From contig NC_041686.1 in the NCBI RefSeq assembly GCF_900005765.1, positions 1,219,006 to 1,283,005 on the forward strand: a DNA stretch of 64,000 bases, written 5' to 3'. This document shows positions 24,161 through 35,351 of the stretch, piece by piece. The number at the start of each line of letters is the position of its first letter. The stretch's first letter is position 1. A program made the position numbers and the translations under genes. Source of the DNA: Plasmodium relictum. Its lineage: Eukaryota; Apicomplexa; Aconoidasida; Haemosporida; Plasmodiidae. Under the pieces are notes generated by a model. That model saw nothing but the letters and a program-made list of their open reading frames with translations, did no database searches and was not told the origin of the DNA.

Positions 24161-27100
24161 TCATAATTCATTGATTTTTTTTACATATTCACTATTTCTG
24201 TTTTTCATTAATTTTTTTCTTAAGCCTTCTTCTATAATTTTGCCATCTTTTAATATATAAATATAATCACAATTATTAATCGTCGTTGTTTTATGAGAAA
24301 TATTTATAATAGTACAATTTGGTAAATATTTTTTTATGTTCGAAAATATTTTTAATTCGTTATATGAATCTAATGCACTGAATGCTTCATCTAAAATTAA
24401 AATTTGCGGTTTTTTTATGATTGCTCTGGCTAATGATATTTTTTGCTTTTGGCCTCCTGACAATATTTTATCATTAATTTTATGAAAAAATTTATCACTA
24501 TAAGAATTTATTACATCTTTTAGGAGGACAATTTTACATACTTTCATGATTTCCTTATATAGCTTTTTTATGAAATGCACTTTATATTTGTTATAACTTT
24601 TTTTTTTTTTTTGTTCTTGAATTAATCTAATATTTATTTTCTTTCCGCACATTAAGCATCTTTTAAAATTGAAATCCTTATTTTCTTCAACTATCCCATT
24701 ATTATGGAAATATTCTTGATTTGATTTTGATACATTTTTTTTTTTATTATCTTCATTTAAAAAATCATGATCTAAGAATAAATGGATACACTTATTTATA
24801 TTATCTTGGTTTAATTTGAAATTATAATTTAAATGTGATAAAATTTTATTCTCTTTTGTTACGCAGTTATAAGAATAAAGTATATTGTATATTATTGTAT
24901 CACTAAATAAATAGCTTTCTTCTTCTATCACAGAAATTTTTTTAGTCAAAATATATTTAGATACATTTTTTATATTTTCATTATCTAATAAAATATTGCC
25001 GTATTTTATATTATATAATCGTGAGCATAATTTTGATAAATATTCTTTTCCTGAATCGTTATAACATAAAATCCCATATGTATATTTCTGTGAAAAATTT
25101 AAATTAATATTTGATAAAATTTTATTCTTAGGATATTTTGCAAAATAAAAGTCCACATTTTCAAAAATTAAAGTACTTCCTTTTTTTTCATCTTTCATAT
25201 TATCCATCATTAAGTTTTCATTTATGTATTTATAATTTTCATCAATAAACTTTAGAATTTCTAATTCTTTTATAGCGTTCTGTATTATGCATGGAAATAT
25301 ATTATTAAAATTTTTTTTTTTTTTTTTTTTTAAAATTTCTTTGTAATTTATACATTTAGGTTTTGATAATTGTAAATTACCTTTTTCAATGTTACATTCA
25401 TACTTATTCAGAGAACTTAATTTATTATTTTTGTATAAATCATTAGTATATTCTGTATGTTTTGCAGGTTTGTATATATTATTCACATAGCTATTTTCAC
25501 TGTTATCATTTTTTCCTTGAAAACCATTCATATTAGTATCATTTATAGTAGCATCATTTAAAGCATCGTTCATATTAATGTTGTCTATATTAACATCACT
25601 TATTTCATTATTACTATTAATATTTAAGTTTTCATTTAGACTATTGCTTGAAAATTTATATTTTTTTTCTAAAAAATTTATGATATTTTTTTTTTTTTTT
25701 TTATAATAAAACTTTGAATAATTATAAAATAAAAAGGTTATCAATATTACATATAATGTTTTATTTGTTATGTTACTCATTTTTAGAATACTTTTTTTAT
25801 CTTGAATAGACAATTTTTTAAATGAACAAATATTATCAAACATAAATATAAATTTTTCTCTTATTAAATTATTTTTTTCTTCATACAATTTTAAGATTAG
25901 CAATAGAATATTTCTTTTATATTTTGATAATAAAAAATTTATAAATTTTCTATCTAAGTTATATTTTATTATAAGTTCATCATCATTTTTAATAAAATTA
26001 TATATTTCTTCAATATTTATATCATATTCGTTTATTTTTAATTTATTTGGTGGTTGCTCATATTTATTAAAAATATCACCAATATTACTTTTAGAACTAA
26101 AACTTTTCATTGTATTATTAAATTTAATTTCTTTATTTAATTTTATAGAATTATCTCTTTCTTCAAGTTTTACGTTTTTTTCATCAATTGGAAGATTAAT
26201 TAATTTGCATTTTTTAATATCATTTATATTATTTTGTATTGGATTTAAGATTCCTTTTTCCTGAATATTTATTTGTTCTTCTTTAATAATATTTTCATTT
26301 TCATCATTTTTCACTTCTTTAGATTCATTCAATAAGCAAAACTCATCGTCATTTAAATAAGATTTATTATCCAACAATAATTTCATTAAATTATTATAAT
26401 TTCTTTCAAAAAGTTTTAGATAATTAGGTTTCATAATATTAGCAACATAATCTGAATTTCTTTGAATCATTTGAAATTTTTTTAAAAGAGAATATTTTAA
26501 AATAAAATTTTTTAAATCAATTAAATTAAAGAAATTATATATATTATATTTGCTTGAACTCATTTTATTTTGATTATTACGAATAGTTTCTCTTTCAATT
26601 AACTTTATAACATCCTCTGCGTTCCCAATTAGCTCTTGAACTCGCGAATATTGCTGTTCAATTATGCAAGATTGAGATATAATATTTTGCATATATATAA
26701 CTGAAGAAATAATGGTTCTAGATTCAACAAACTTATTATTTTCTAAAGTTTTTTTACTTAGAATTAGAGTTACAATAAAAGTTATCATATCAATTAAACG
26801 AATACAAAATTTTTCTAGCATGTATAATAAACCTAATTTTATCCTACAAAAATAAATACTGTCTAATGATTTGTTAAATTTTTCTATTTCTTTATTGTGT
26901 GTATTAAATGTATGTATAAGAGAAAAACTATTAATAGATTCTTCTATAATATTATTTGATTGCGCAATAATGTAACTTTCTTCTTTTGCAAATTTACGAA
27001 ATATACTTGAAAAAAATATAGAAATATTTGAAATAATTATAACAATAAATAAGGACATTATAAATAAATTTACATTTATTTTATAGAGAAAATAAAAAGA

Positions 27101-28003
27101 CAATACAATTTTAATCATATTTCTTAACAATACAATTAAATTAGTGGTAAAAATATCAATTAATTCAGAGGAATCTATATTTAGTCTACTGATTAATTCT
27201 CCTTTCCCTTTTTTCTTGTAGAAATTTATATTTTTATTTAATAATACATTAAATAAATAATTTTGCAATTTACATGTACTTACATATGCACATACGTTAA
27301 ATATATACGATCTAAAAGATGAAAATAGCAAACTTAAAAGAGAAACTAATACATAAATATAAAAAGGATTATTAAAATTTAAATAATTTATAAAAGAATT
27401 AAAAATTTGAAAGTTACTTTTTTTTAAAATTACAAAACTTTTATTCATTACAAAGGCTAATGTTTTTGATAAAAATATAGGAATATATGAATCTACAACT
27501 GAGGATATAATAGTTAATAGAAATCCTGTAGCAAAAATATATTTACTTTCTCTTATTATTCTAAAAAGTTTTGTTGCATCATTTAATAAACTACTTTTAC
27601 TTTTACTCTTTTCCAAAGCTTTATAAAATAAACTAGACAACAAATTTCCATTTGATTTTTCATTATGTTTACTATTATTTAACAAGAATAAATAATCATT
27701 ATTCTTTTTAGCAACATTTAATTTTATAATTCTTAAAAATTCTTTTTTTTTTTTTGATTTATAATTAATTTTATTAAAAATAAATTTATAATTTTTCTTT
27801 CCTTGCAATACTTTTTTTTGTTTTATGAAATTGCGGAAGTGAAATTTAATATTCCTCTTTTTTTTGTTCCATTCATAGAATTTTATAAAAAATATATTTC
27901 TTTTTTCATTGTCTTTAAAAATTTGTTTATTTTTGGAAAATATATTTTTAGTTAAATAACATGCTAAAAAAAAAAAGAATGCTAAATTACATAAGAATTT
28001 CAT
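24161..28003 (-). CDS. ABC transporter, B-family half-transporter (ABCB4-like)
   Basis: A single-exon protein of 1280 residues. It begins with a hydrophobic signal-like segment (KFLCNLAFFFFLACYL) followed by a Lys/Asn/Phe-rich stretch that could be an apicoplast or secretory leader. A six-helix membrane domain spans about residues 150-445 (first helix FATGFLLTIISSVVDSYIPI). A low-complexity insert of roughly 480 residues follows, then one nucleotide-binding domain (about 935-1270). The NBD has an intact signature LSGGQKQ (about 1179), Walker B ILILDEA (about 1203) and H-loop ISHK (about 1237). The expected Walker A site reads LCYNDSGKEYL (about 978): its Lys is kept, but the first two glycines and the Ser/Thr after Lys are lost. 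From recollection, P. falciparum has an ABC B-family gene beside clag3. The substrate is unknown. Confidence 0.85.
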   Translation of the reverse strand: MKFLCNLAFFFFLACYLTKNIFSKNKQIFKDNEKRNIFFIKFYEWNKKKRNIKFHFRNFIKQKKVLQGKKNYKFIFNKINYKSKKKKEFLRIIKLNVAKKNNDYLFLLNNSKHNEKSNGNLLSSLFYKALEKSKSKSSLLNDATKLFRIIRESKYIFATGFLLTIISSVVDSYIPIFLSKTLAFVMNKSFVILKKSNFQIFNSFINYLNFNNPFYIYVLVSLLSLLFSSFRSYIFNVCAYVSTCKLQNYLFNVLLNKNINFYKKKGKGELISRLNIDSSELIDIFTTNLIVLLRNMIKIVLSFYFLYKINVNLFIMSLFIVIIISNISIFFSSIFRKFAKEESYIIAQSNNIIEESINSFSLIHTFNTHNKEIEKFNKSLDSIYFCRIKLGLLYMLEKFCIRLIDMITFIVTLILSKKTLENNKFVESRTIISSVIYMQNIISQSCIIEQQYSRVQELIGNAEDVIKLIERETIRNNQNKMSSSKYNIYNFFNLIDLKNFILKYSLLKKFQMIQRNSDYVANIMKPNYLKLFERNYNNLMKLLLDNKSYLNDDEFCLLNESKEVKNDENENIIKEEQINIQEKGILNPIQNNINDIKKCKLINLPIDEKNVKLEERDNSIKLNKEIKFNNTMKSFSSKSNIGDIFNKYEQPPNKLKINEYDINIEEIYNFIKNDDELIIKYNLDRKFINFLLSKYKRNILLLILKLYEEKNNLIREKFIFMFDNICSFKKLSIQDKKSILKMSNITNKTLYVILITFLFYNYSKFYYKKKKKNIINFLEKKYKFSSNSLNENLNINSNNEISDVNIDNINMNDALNDATINDTNMNGFQGKNDNSENSYVNNIYKPAKHTEYTNDLYKNNKLSSLNKYECNIEKGNLQLSKPKCINYKEILKKKKKKNFNNIFPCIIQNAIKELEILKFIDENYKYINENLMMDNMKDEKKGSTLIFENVDFYFAKYPKNKILSNINLNFSQKYTYGILCYNDSGKEYLSKLCSRLYNIKYGNILLDNENIKNVSKYILTKKISVIEEESYLFSDTIIYNILYSYNCVTKENKILSHLNYNFKLNQDNINKCIHLFLDHDFLNEDNKKKNVSKSNQEYFHNNGIVEENKDFNFKRCLMCGKKINIRLIQEQKKKKSYNKYKVHFIKKLYKEIMKVCKIVLLKDVINSYSDKFFHKINDKILSGGQKQKISLARAIIKKPQILILDEAFSALDSYNELKIFSNIKKYLPNCTIINISHKTTTINNCDYIYILKDGKIIEEGLRKKLMKNRNSEYVKKINEL

Positions 28004-29063
28004 ATTTTTAATACTATATAGTTTTTTTGTCTTTATAATAATAAATACCTCATTTTAATTTCATTAGTATTTTTTTTAATTATTTTTAACATAAATATTT
28101 ATTTTTCATTCATTTATATATATAAATATTCCTTTATCTTATTTTTTTTTTAAATAAAGATTGTTTTCTTCATTATTCTGTGTAGTCAATTTTGTTGTTT
28201 TAATCTTTTTATAATTAATTACAATATGAAAATCTTGATTATTCTTTTTTTTTTTCTTAATATACTTTCTATATCAGAATATTTTTTATTTTTTATTTTC
28301 TCGTTCCTCATACATTTTCTTAAATTATTTATTAAATAATAATTTATGATTTAAATAATATTAACTTTTACATACCATTAAAAAATTGAATTTATTTTTT
28401 CAATGAGTATTTTTTTTTATTTAATTTTTAAAAGTATTGAATATGTAACAGTATTTCTTTTTTTTTTCTTTTTTGTTTTTCCTGCATAATATAAAAATGA
28501 AAAGAAATTTATAAGCATATGAATATAAGAAAAATATATATATATATATATTCAAAATTTCATTTTTTTATTTTAGATTTAAAGAATATTTTTTCAAAAT
28601 TTAATTTTTTTCCTTTTTTTATATTAAAAATTTGTTAATACTTTGTAAATGAATATATTTAAGAAGAAATGTATGTTTTTTTTTTATAAACAACTATTTT
28701 AGATTCCTACAAAAAAGTAAAAAGTATTTATTACACTGAATTTTAATAATTTCAATTTAAGCTTTTAAATGTGATTATTCATTTTTATATTAGAAAGTTG
28801 TGTTATTAAAAAAAAAATATAAAAAAAGGGTAATGCACCAAAAAAAAAAAAAAAAAAATTTAATAAAGCATTTAAAACAGAAAAAAAAGAAATAAAAGAA
28901 AGAATTGATGTAATAGAAAGACTAATTTTCTAAAAAAAAAATACTAAAAAATCTCTCATTTATAGAAATTATACATATTAAATGAAAAAATTTTATTACT
29001 CTCTTTTTTATATATTTAATTTTATTACTAAAATTTTTAATTTATAAAATAAATATTAAAAAA
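28004..29063. other. Intergenic region between ABC transporter start and clag stop
   Basis: About 1.06 kb of A+T-rich DNA that must hold the ABC transporter promoter and the clag 3' end. No gene was seen. Confidence 0.6.
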
Positions 29064-32000
29064 TTATATTCTATCACAATATACATTAGTATGATTACCA
29101 TGTGATATTTCACTATTTACGTTTCTCGAAATCATCAGTACGTTATCGGTTTCATTATCTTCTGTATCATTTAGATTTTTTTTTTTTTGTGTTTTTTGGC
29201 TTTCTCCACTTGTACTTGGTCCTTCCATTGCATTTGGGTCATTAATATTATGATCTTTTGATTCTCTTTGTGCCCATCTAGTTATTGATATTAAATTTGA
29301 ATTGTTTTTATCTACATCTCTATAGCATATAGTTTTTCTTTCATTTAAAAACATCTCATTTTCATCTGTTTCTTCGAAAAAAGAATCATCATCTATATAG
29401 AAAGTATTTTCATCTTTTAGCAAGGTTTCAATATCTTGGGGTGTTAAAGAATATATTTTCTCTTCAACATTTCTCAATATTGATTGCTTATTAATTTTTT
29501 TAGCAGAAATTCTAGCTTCAATTGCTTCTTGTTGATAACCTCTATTTTTTATGGTTGTGTAAGCTCGTTCCATTGAATTTAAAAAAATATCAGTAGTCAT
29601 TTTTTTAAAATTTGTTTTGAGAAAATTATAAATATAATGCTCAACTACTCGATAAAATCTTTCAAAAACACGAATATTTCCAAATACATAAGTAACATTT
29701 TCATAAAAAGCATACCATCGCATAAAATGATGCATAAATATAGTAATAGATACTCCTTTAAAAATATCTATTACTCTTTTCTTGCTAATTCCGTGAACAC
29801 TTGGCTTCATACTGGGTTGTGAGAGCATAGAATGTTTTGTTTGTTCTCGTAATTCTCCCCTAAATCCTGATGGAAAAAATTCATTTGATGCCATATATAT
29901 ACTAGAAGCCAAGTGTATACTCATTTGGCAAATAGGTAAGGAATTTTTTGGCCAAAGAAATTGATTTATGTAAGGTTGTGGACTAGTAGATGCTTCTCTT
30001 GCAACTTCTTTAACTCTAAGAACAAAAAAATTTAAAACAACAGGTAAAAATTTTCTGTCTATAAATTGTGATACTTTTTTATTGGAATAATAATTAGCAC
30101 TAGTTACTGCTTGATTTTCACATAAAATACTTAAATTATTTAAATTTAGTATTGAATATATATGATGGCACAATTTAAACAAATTAGAGAAAATAAATGT
30201 TTTTCCATATTTTAGTTGAGTAATTGGTTTTTTTGCATATATAGGCAAAAAACTATTTGTTATACTGTCCATTATACTACCATAAAATGCATAAGCAAAA
30301 TGAACAAATGGTTTTTCTTCTACTGTTAGTCCAATCATACTAGCAGAACCATATTTTTTATCAAGATCATCAGCATCATTGCTTAACTTCATAGAGAACA
30401 TCATTTGAAATACAGAAAATAGAGTTTTTGAAAAAAACTTAGATGCCATCGAATTATTTATCTCCTTTTTTCTTTCTTCTTTGTTTAATTTAGAATAATC
30501 ATTTCTAACATTTAAAAAAAATACATTATTCATGCTCTGTTAAAAAATAAAATAAAAAATATATTAATGAATGCAATGAAAGATAATTCATATATGAATA
30601 ACTATGATTATACATATGAAAAAAAAAAAATTGAAATAATAAATAAATATTTATATATTAATCTTACAATTTTATCGTTTCTTCTTTGTGTTCTGAAACT
30701 TTTTTCAATTTTTCTAAAAAGTAAATAAACTGTTTGCAAAAAGGAGATATCCGAAAATAAGTCTATATGGATTTTATATATTGCAAGTAATTCATCAACA
30801 ATTTCTTTCAGATATACTTCATTTATTGTGAATCCATATATAATCCCATATTTATAAAGATTAACAGTATTCCCAGAAATAGCATTTATAAAATAGTACA
30901 ATTTATCTTTTCTCTTTTTTGCTGGAGGAGTAGCTGTTAGGTGTTTTCTAAGATTAAATATGTCAGCAAAAAAAATAATATCTTCATAATTCTTTGAATA
31001 TAAATCATATGAATCTCTCATTAGCATTATTTTATTATTTATATTATAAGAATCATGATATTTATATAAATTTTTTACATTCCTTTGATTAAAATATGAT
31101 TCATATGATTTCTCTATATATTTTTTCAAGATAAGAATCCATTTACTATATTTGGGTATTATAATCTCTCCATTTCTTATTTTTTCTTGCATTTGCTTTC
31201 TCATACTCTCTTCTTCATAATTTAGAAAAAAATAACCTATTAAAGAATTATCATGCCACTTTTTAAATTTACTTTCAAGTAACATAGATAAAGGATACGT
31301 ATGTTGTTTTCCAAGAGGAGGTTCATTAAGGTAATAAAAAAAATCTAATTGTAGAAAAGAATTTACATGAACCATAAATTGTATACACTTTTTCATTTTG
31401 TCTATAGTTTTACTACTTAATAATTTTTCTAACTCTAAAAAAAAATATATATATATACAAAATAGGTATATATATAATGAAAACAAAAATATAAAAAAAG
31501 AGGAAGAAATAAAATAAATGTTATATTTACTTAGTTTTGTTTTATTTTATTTTATTTTTTCTTATACTCTCTACTAAGTTCACAGATTTATTCTTTCTCA
31601 CATATAAAGAATAAGCTTTTTTTATTGGAGAAGGAAACCAATAACTTGTAGTAATAGTTCTTTTAAACATATCTTCTTTTTTTAAGTTAAGATACATAGC
31701 TTCGGATACATTTTTATGGGAAATATCTGTAAAAATATAAACATAAATATTTATATAAATATCGTTTATAAATATAATAAAAAAAGTCTACTAATTATTA
31801 ATTATTTATTCTTGATAAAAATACAAATTTCTATATATTGTCTTATGAATATATTTTTATTTATTTCCAGTATCTTTATTGTGTTACAAAAGGATGCGAT
31901 GCACTTTTTCTTTTCTTTAATTACCTTTGTAAGTGGTCAATCTGAATAATAGTAAAAAAGTATACCAATTAATATCATGAGTTAAAAAATTATCATAATC

Positions 32001-34285
32001 CTCATAAACGTTCATATCTTTTATTAATGAATTTATGTTATTTACTTTAACAACTTCAGTAATATATATATAAAATTTCTGTAGCATGGAAATATTGTTT
32101 TCACTTTTACCTAATGTATGAATTAAAAAGTAAATAAAAAATCATAGGATACAAATAAAAAACAAAGTAAAATATATTTTATTTTATTTTTTTAGTATTA
32201 CTATTAATATAAAATAATGTTCCTTTGCACATATTACATTTTGGTGAATCATTTTTTTCGTGATTTAACAATGAATCAATATCATATGATGATATTTTAT
32301 AATTTTTATAAGATTTATGGCAAACATCAACACCTGTAAATTACAAATGTTTTAATTTAAAATTTTATCAAATAAAGTATTTAGTAATATTTGTATGGAG
32401 TAATAAATTTAATTTTTTGTTTTATTAGATATAATTCAAAATAGCTTTTCTATTAAATATTTAAAATTTACATTCTAGCAAATTCTCATAAAGATCTGTA
32501 ATCTTAGAATCTTCATTAAAAGATAATTCAACAGCTATAAGTTAATAAAAAGATATCAATATAAATTGGCTTAGCTTTGTTTTTGTTTATGTTTATGTTT
32601 ATGTTTATATTTATGTCTATGTTTATGCTTATGTTTATGTTTATGTTTTTTTTTTTAATTTTCCTTTTCTTTTTCCTTTTCCTTTTTACCATTATAATAT
32701 CCTGGTAGATAGATAGAGCCTACATAAGCTTTATTTTCCCTATCTAATAATATTTTAAAAGGTATATAGAGGGATAATATATTAATAAGAAACATAATAA
32801 ATAAAATAAGCATATAGATGTGCATAAAAATTACTTAAAATTCCAGTTAGGTTTAAAAAGTGTACGTATAAAATATTTTTATGACTAAAATAGTTATAAC
32901 TTTTTATAAAATAAAAAAAATTTATGTATAAATTAAATGGATTTATTCTTGAACTTTTACTAGTTTCAATTTTTAATAGACTCCTTTTATAGTATTCACT
33001 TTTAAATTTATAGCTGTCATATATATTACAATTATTCTTACCATTGCACATAAAATTGAAAAATTCTTCTTTTACATGTTTGTACTCTAATAAAGCCTGA
33101 ATTTTTAAATTAGCTTGATATGCACTAGTAAGTAACTCTAATTGATATTTATTTATATAATGAATTAAAACTTCTAATATACTACAATCCTCAGATGTTG
33201 ATTTTATATTTTTCTTTAAATAAGTCTTTCTTCTTTTCATTTCTGCTTGGTATGCACCTCCTGAATCACACATTAAATCTAGTGCTTTAAACCTATCTGA
33301 TATATTAAAATGTAAAATTGTTTGCCAACTAAAAAATTTTTTAACTCCTAGTTTAAAATATTCAAAAAATTTCTTAAGAGCTAACCTTAATACAATAAAA
33401 TGTCCTAGTGCTTTAAAAAAAAAAAAAAAAAAAAAAAAGCTTTGATATGAAAAAAAAAATAAAGAAAATAATTTGCTTAATATTGAGAAACGAAAAAATA
33501 TGAGTACCTATAAGATGAGAACCAACTAAATTAAATATTCCTAAGTCATAGTAAATAGATAGCTTGTCTAACTTTCTCATATAATCAATATTTGGATGAA
33601 TTGTAAAAAATAAATCCTTAGGATGAAGTATATCTAAGTCAATATAACCTAGTGTTCTAGATGGAAACATATTTTTTTTTCTTATTTTACTAGAATTAGA
33701 GTTAAGGGATTGAAAACATGACTGAAAAAATGAAGTGGGAACGTCTTTTTGTGATTTTTTTTCTGTGTTGGTGAATAAATCATTTAGTTGAATTAATGAC
33801 TGTTTTAACTTCCTTGTCCTTTTATAAGCATTCATTGGTTCTAACATTAATTTTACTATTCTCAAAGTTCTCACAATTAAATTTTTTCTTTTAATTAAAT
33901 TAGAGTTTTCAGAGTTATAAGATTCCATAAGCTGTTTTTTTGTAATATGCTCATATTCTATTAAATCTTTAGCGTTAGATTTAGGAGTAGGTATAATATA
34001 ATCATATGTTTTTTTATTTTCGAAAGTTATTTTTACTTTTTTAAAATTGGATAAATCAGGATATGCTATAGTTCCTTCTTTTAATATAGGAAGTTTTAAT
34101 TCATCTAATTCTAATGATTGAATTATTAATCTTTCTAATTCTAATAAATCCTCATATAACTCTATGTTATCTATCATTTGTCTTAATTGGGTGATGTTCT
34201 CATTTTGATTAAAACAATTCGCATTTTCTTTTAGAATTAGAAAAAAAAAAAAAATGAAGACTGGTGCATTAGGAAATACTATCAT
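29064..34285 (-). CDS. CLAG: Cytoadherence-linked asexual protein (CLAG/RhopH1), nine exons
   Basis: Reverse-strand exons in transcript order: 33508-34285, 32835-33404, 32690-32743, 32472-32534, 32202-32333, 31925-32110, 31568-31726, 30668-31434 and 29064-30536. The first seven introns are phase 1 and the last is phase 0; joined, they give one 1393-residue reading frame. Nine exons and about 1400 residues are usual for Plasmodium clag genes. Residues 1-25 are a signal peptide ([17 protein letters not shown]). The conserved core includes [17 protein letters not shown] in exon 2 and the long exon 9. Exon 9 holds [12 protein letters not shown] and a hydrophobic helix ([19 protein letters not shown], about residue 1160) at the place of the proposed CLAG channel helix. 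The C-terminal tail is acidic and Ser-rich. By family, CLAG joins RhopH2 and RhopH3 in the rhoptry-secreted complex needed for invasion and the plasmodial surface anion channel. P. falciparum has two copies here; only one is present in this window. Confidence 0.93.
32576..32651. repeat. TTTATG hexamer array inside clag intron 3
   Basis: About twelve imperfect tandem copies of a TTTATG-type hexamer on the forward strand, lying in the intron between clag exons 3 and 4. It probably reflects slippage in non-coding DNA. Confidence 0.8.
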
Positions 34286-35351
34286 TTTATATAATTATTT
34301 TCTACATATTATTACTTTAAGTTAATATATTATATTAATTTTTATAAATTTATTAATCTTTGTTAAAAAAAAAGAAAAAATTAAAATAAATTACTTATAT
34401 TAATAAAAAAATTTTAAAAGAATAAATATATTTTATTCATTCTTTTTATCAGATTATAATTATTTTTTTAGGCATTTAAACTTTTTTAGAATTTTAAAAT
34501 GATTAGAAAATACATATAATTTATAAAAATATATAGGTGTAACACATTTTGTAATTTTTTTTTTTTTTTTTTTTGATAATTATGCAAGTATCCGAGTAAT
34601 TTTCCTAATTTAAAAAATTTTTATATTAATTTTATTGACATATAATATATATAAATACATATATATAAATTTTTTTTTTTCATTTTATCTAAATATTTTT
34701 GATAGTAAAATTTTTTTTGGTTGTCGGTGCAAAAACATACGATAAATGAAAATCGAAATATATTTCTAAAACTTTTAATTTATAAAATAATAAAAAAAAA
34801 AAATTAATATGCGCGAATATTTCAAAAAAATAATGCACATATTTTTATTATTATTTTTTTTAAAGTATATTATCTCCATAATTTTCATTTTTTTTTTCTT
34901 TTATATTGGATATCTTTTAATTCAAACATAATTATGTTCATTTATATATATATATTAATGAAATACTGAACTTCATTGGTTATATTAGTTTATCCATTAT
35001 AAACAAGGAATATTTAAATATTTTACACTTTTGCTTAAAAATTTAAAGAAAAAAATATGTATATGTATGTATTAAAATAAGTTTTATAATTTTAATATTG
35101 ATTAATAACATTTCGAATCATTAAAAGTAATCACCAATAATTCAATTTAAATAGAGCTATTTAAAATAAAGAAAAAAAAAGAAGCTATTATAAGATATTT
35201 ATCTAATATTATTATTGCAAAATTTTAATTTTAAATATATGAGTTATTCCAAATATGAAGGGAAATAAAAAAAAATATATTAATATGAATACTAAAATTC
35301 TTTAATTTTATATGCATATTTTTCAAAGGTTTCAAAAGAAATTATTTGAAC
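34286..35351. other. clag upstream region / SRPK 3' flank
   Basis: About 1.07 kb of A+T-rich DNA that should contain the clag promoter and leader. It includes a 23-base T run ending at about 34574 and the two GTGCA motifs listed separately. No gene was seen. Confidence 0.6.
34727..34838. promoter_or_regulatory. Candidate invasion-gene motifs (GTGCA) upstream of clag
   Basis: GTGCA occurs at 34727-34731 on the forward strand and, as TGCAC, at 34834-34838, about 440-550 bases before the clag ATG. GTGCA is the core bound by the ApiAP2 factor AP2-I at invasion genes in P. falciparum. Two copies in about 1 kb of this A+T-rich DNA is modestly more than chance. Assignment is by motif only. Confidence 0.25.

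Noticed and set aside
31716-31949. Forward 77-codon ORF within the clag locus
   Set aside because: It overlaps clag introns and exons 6-7 in antisense and has no features of its own.
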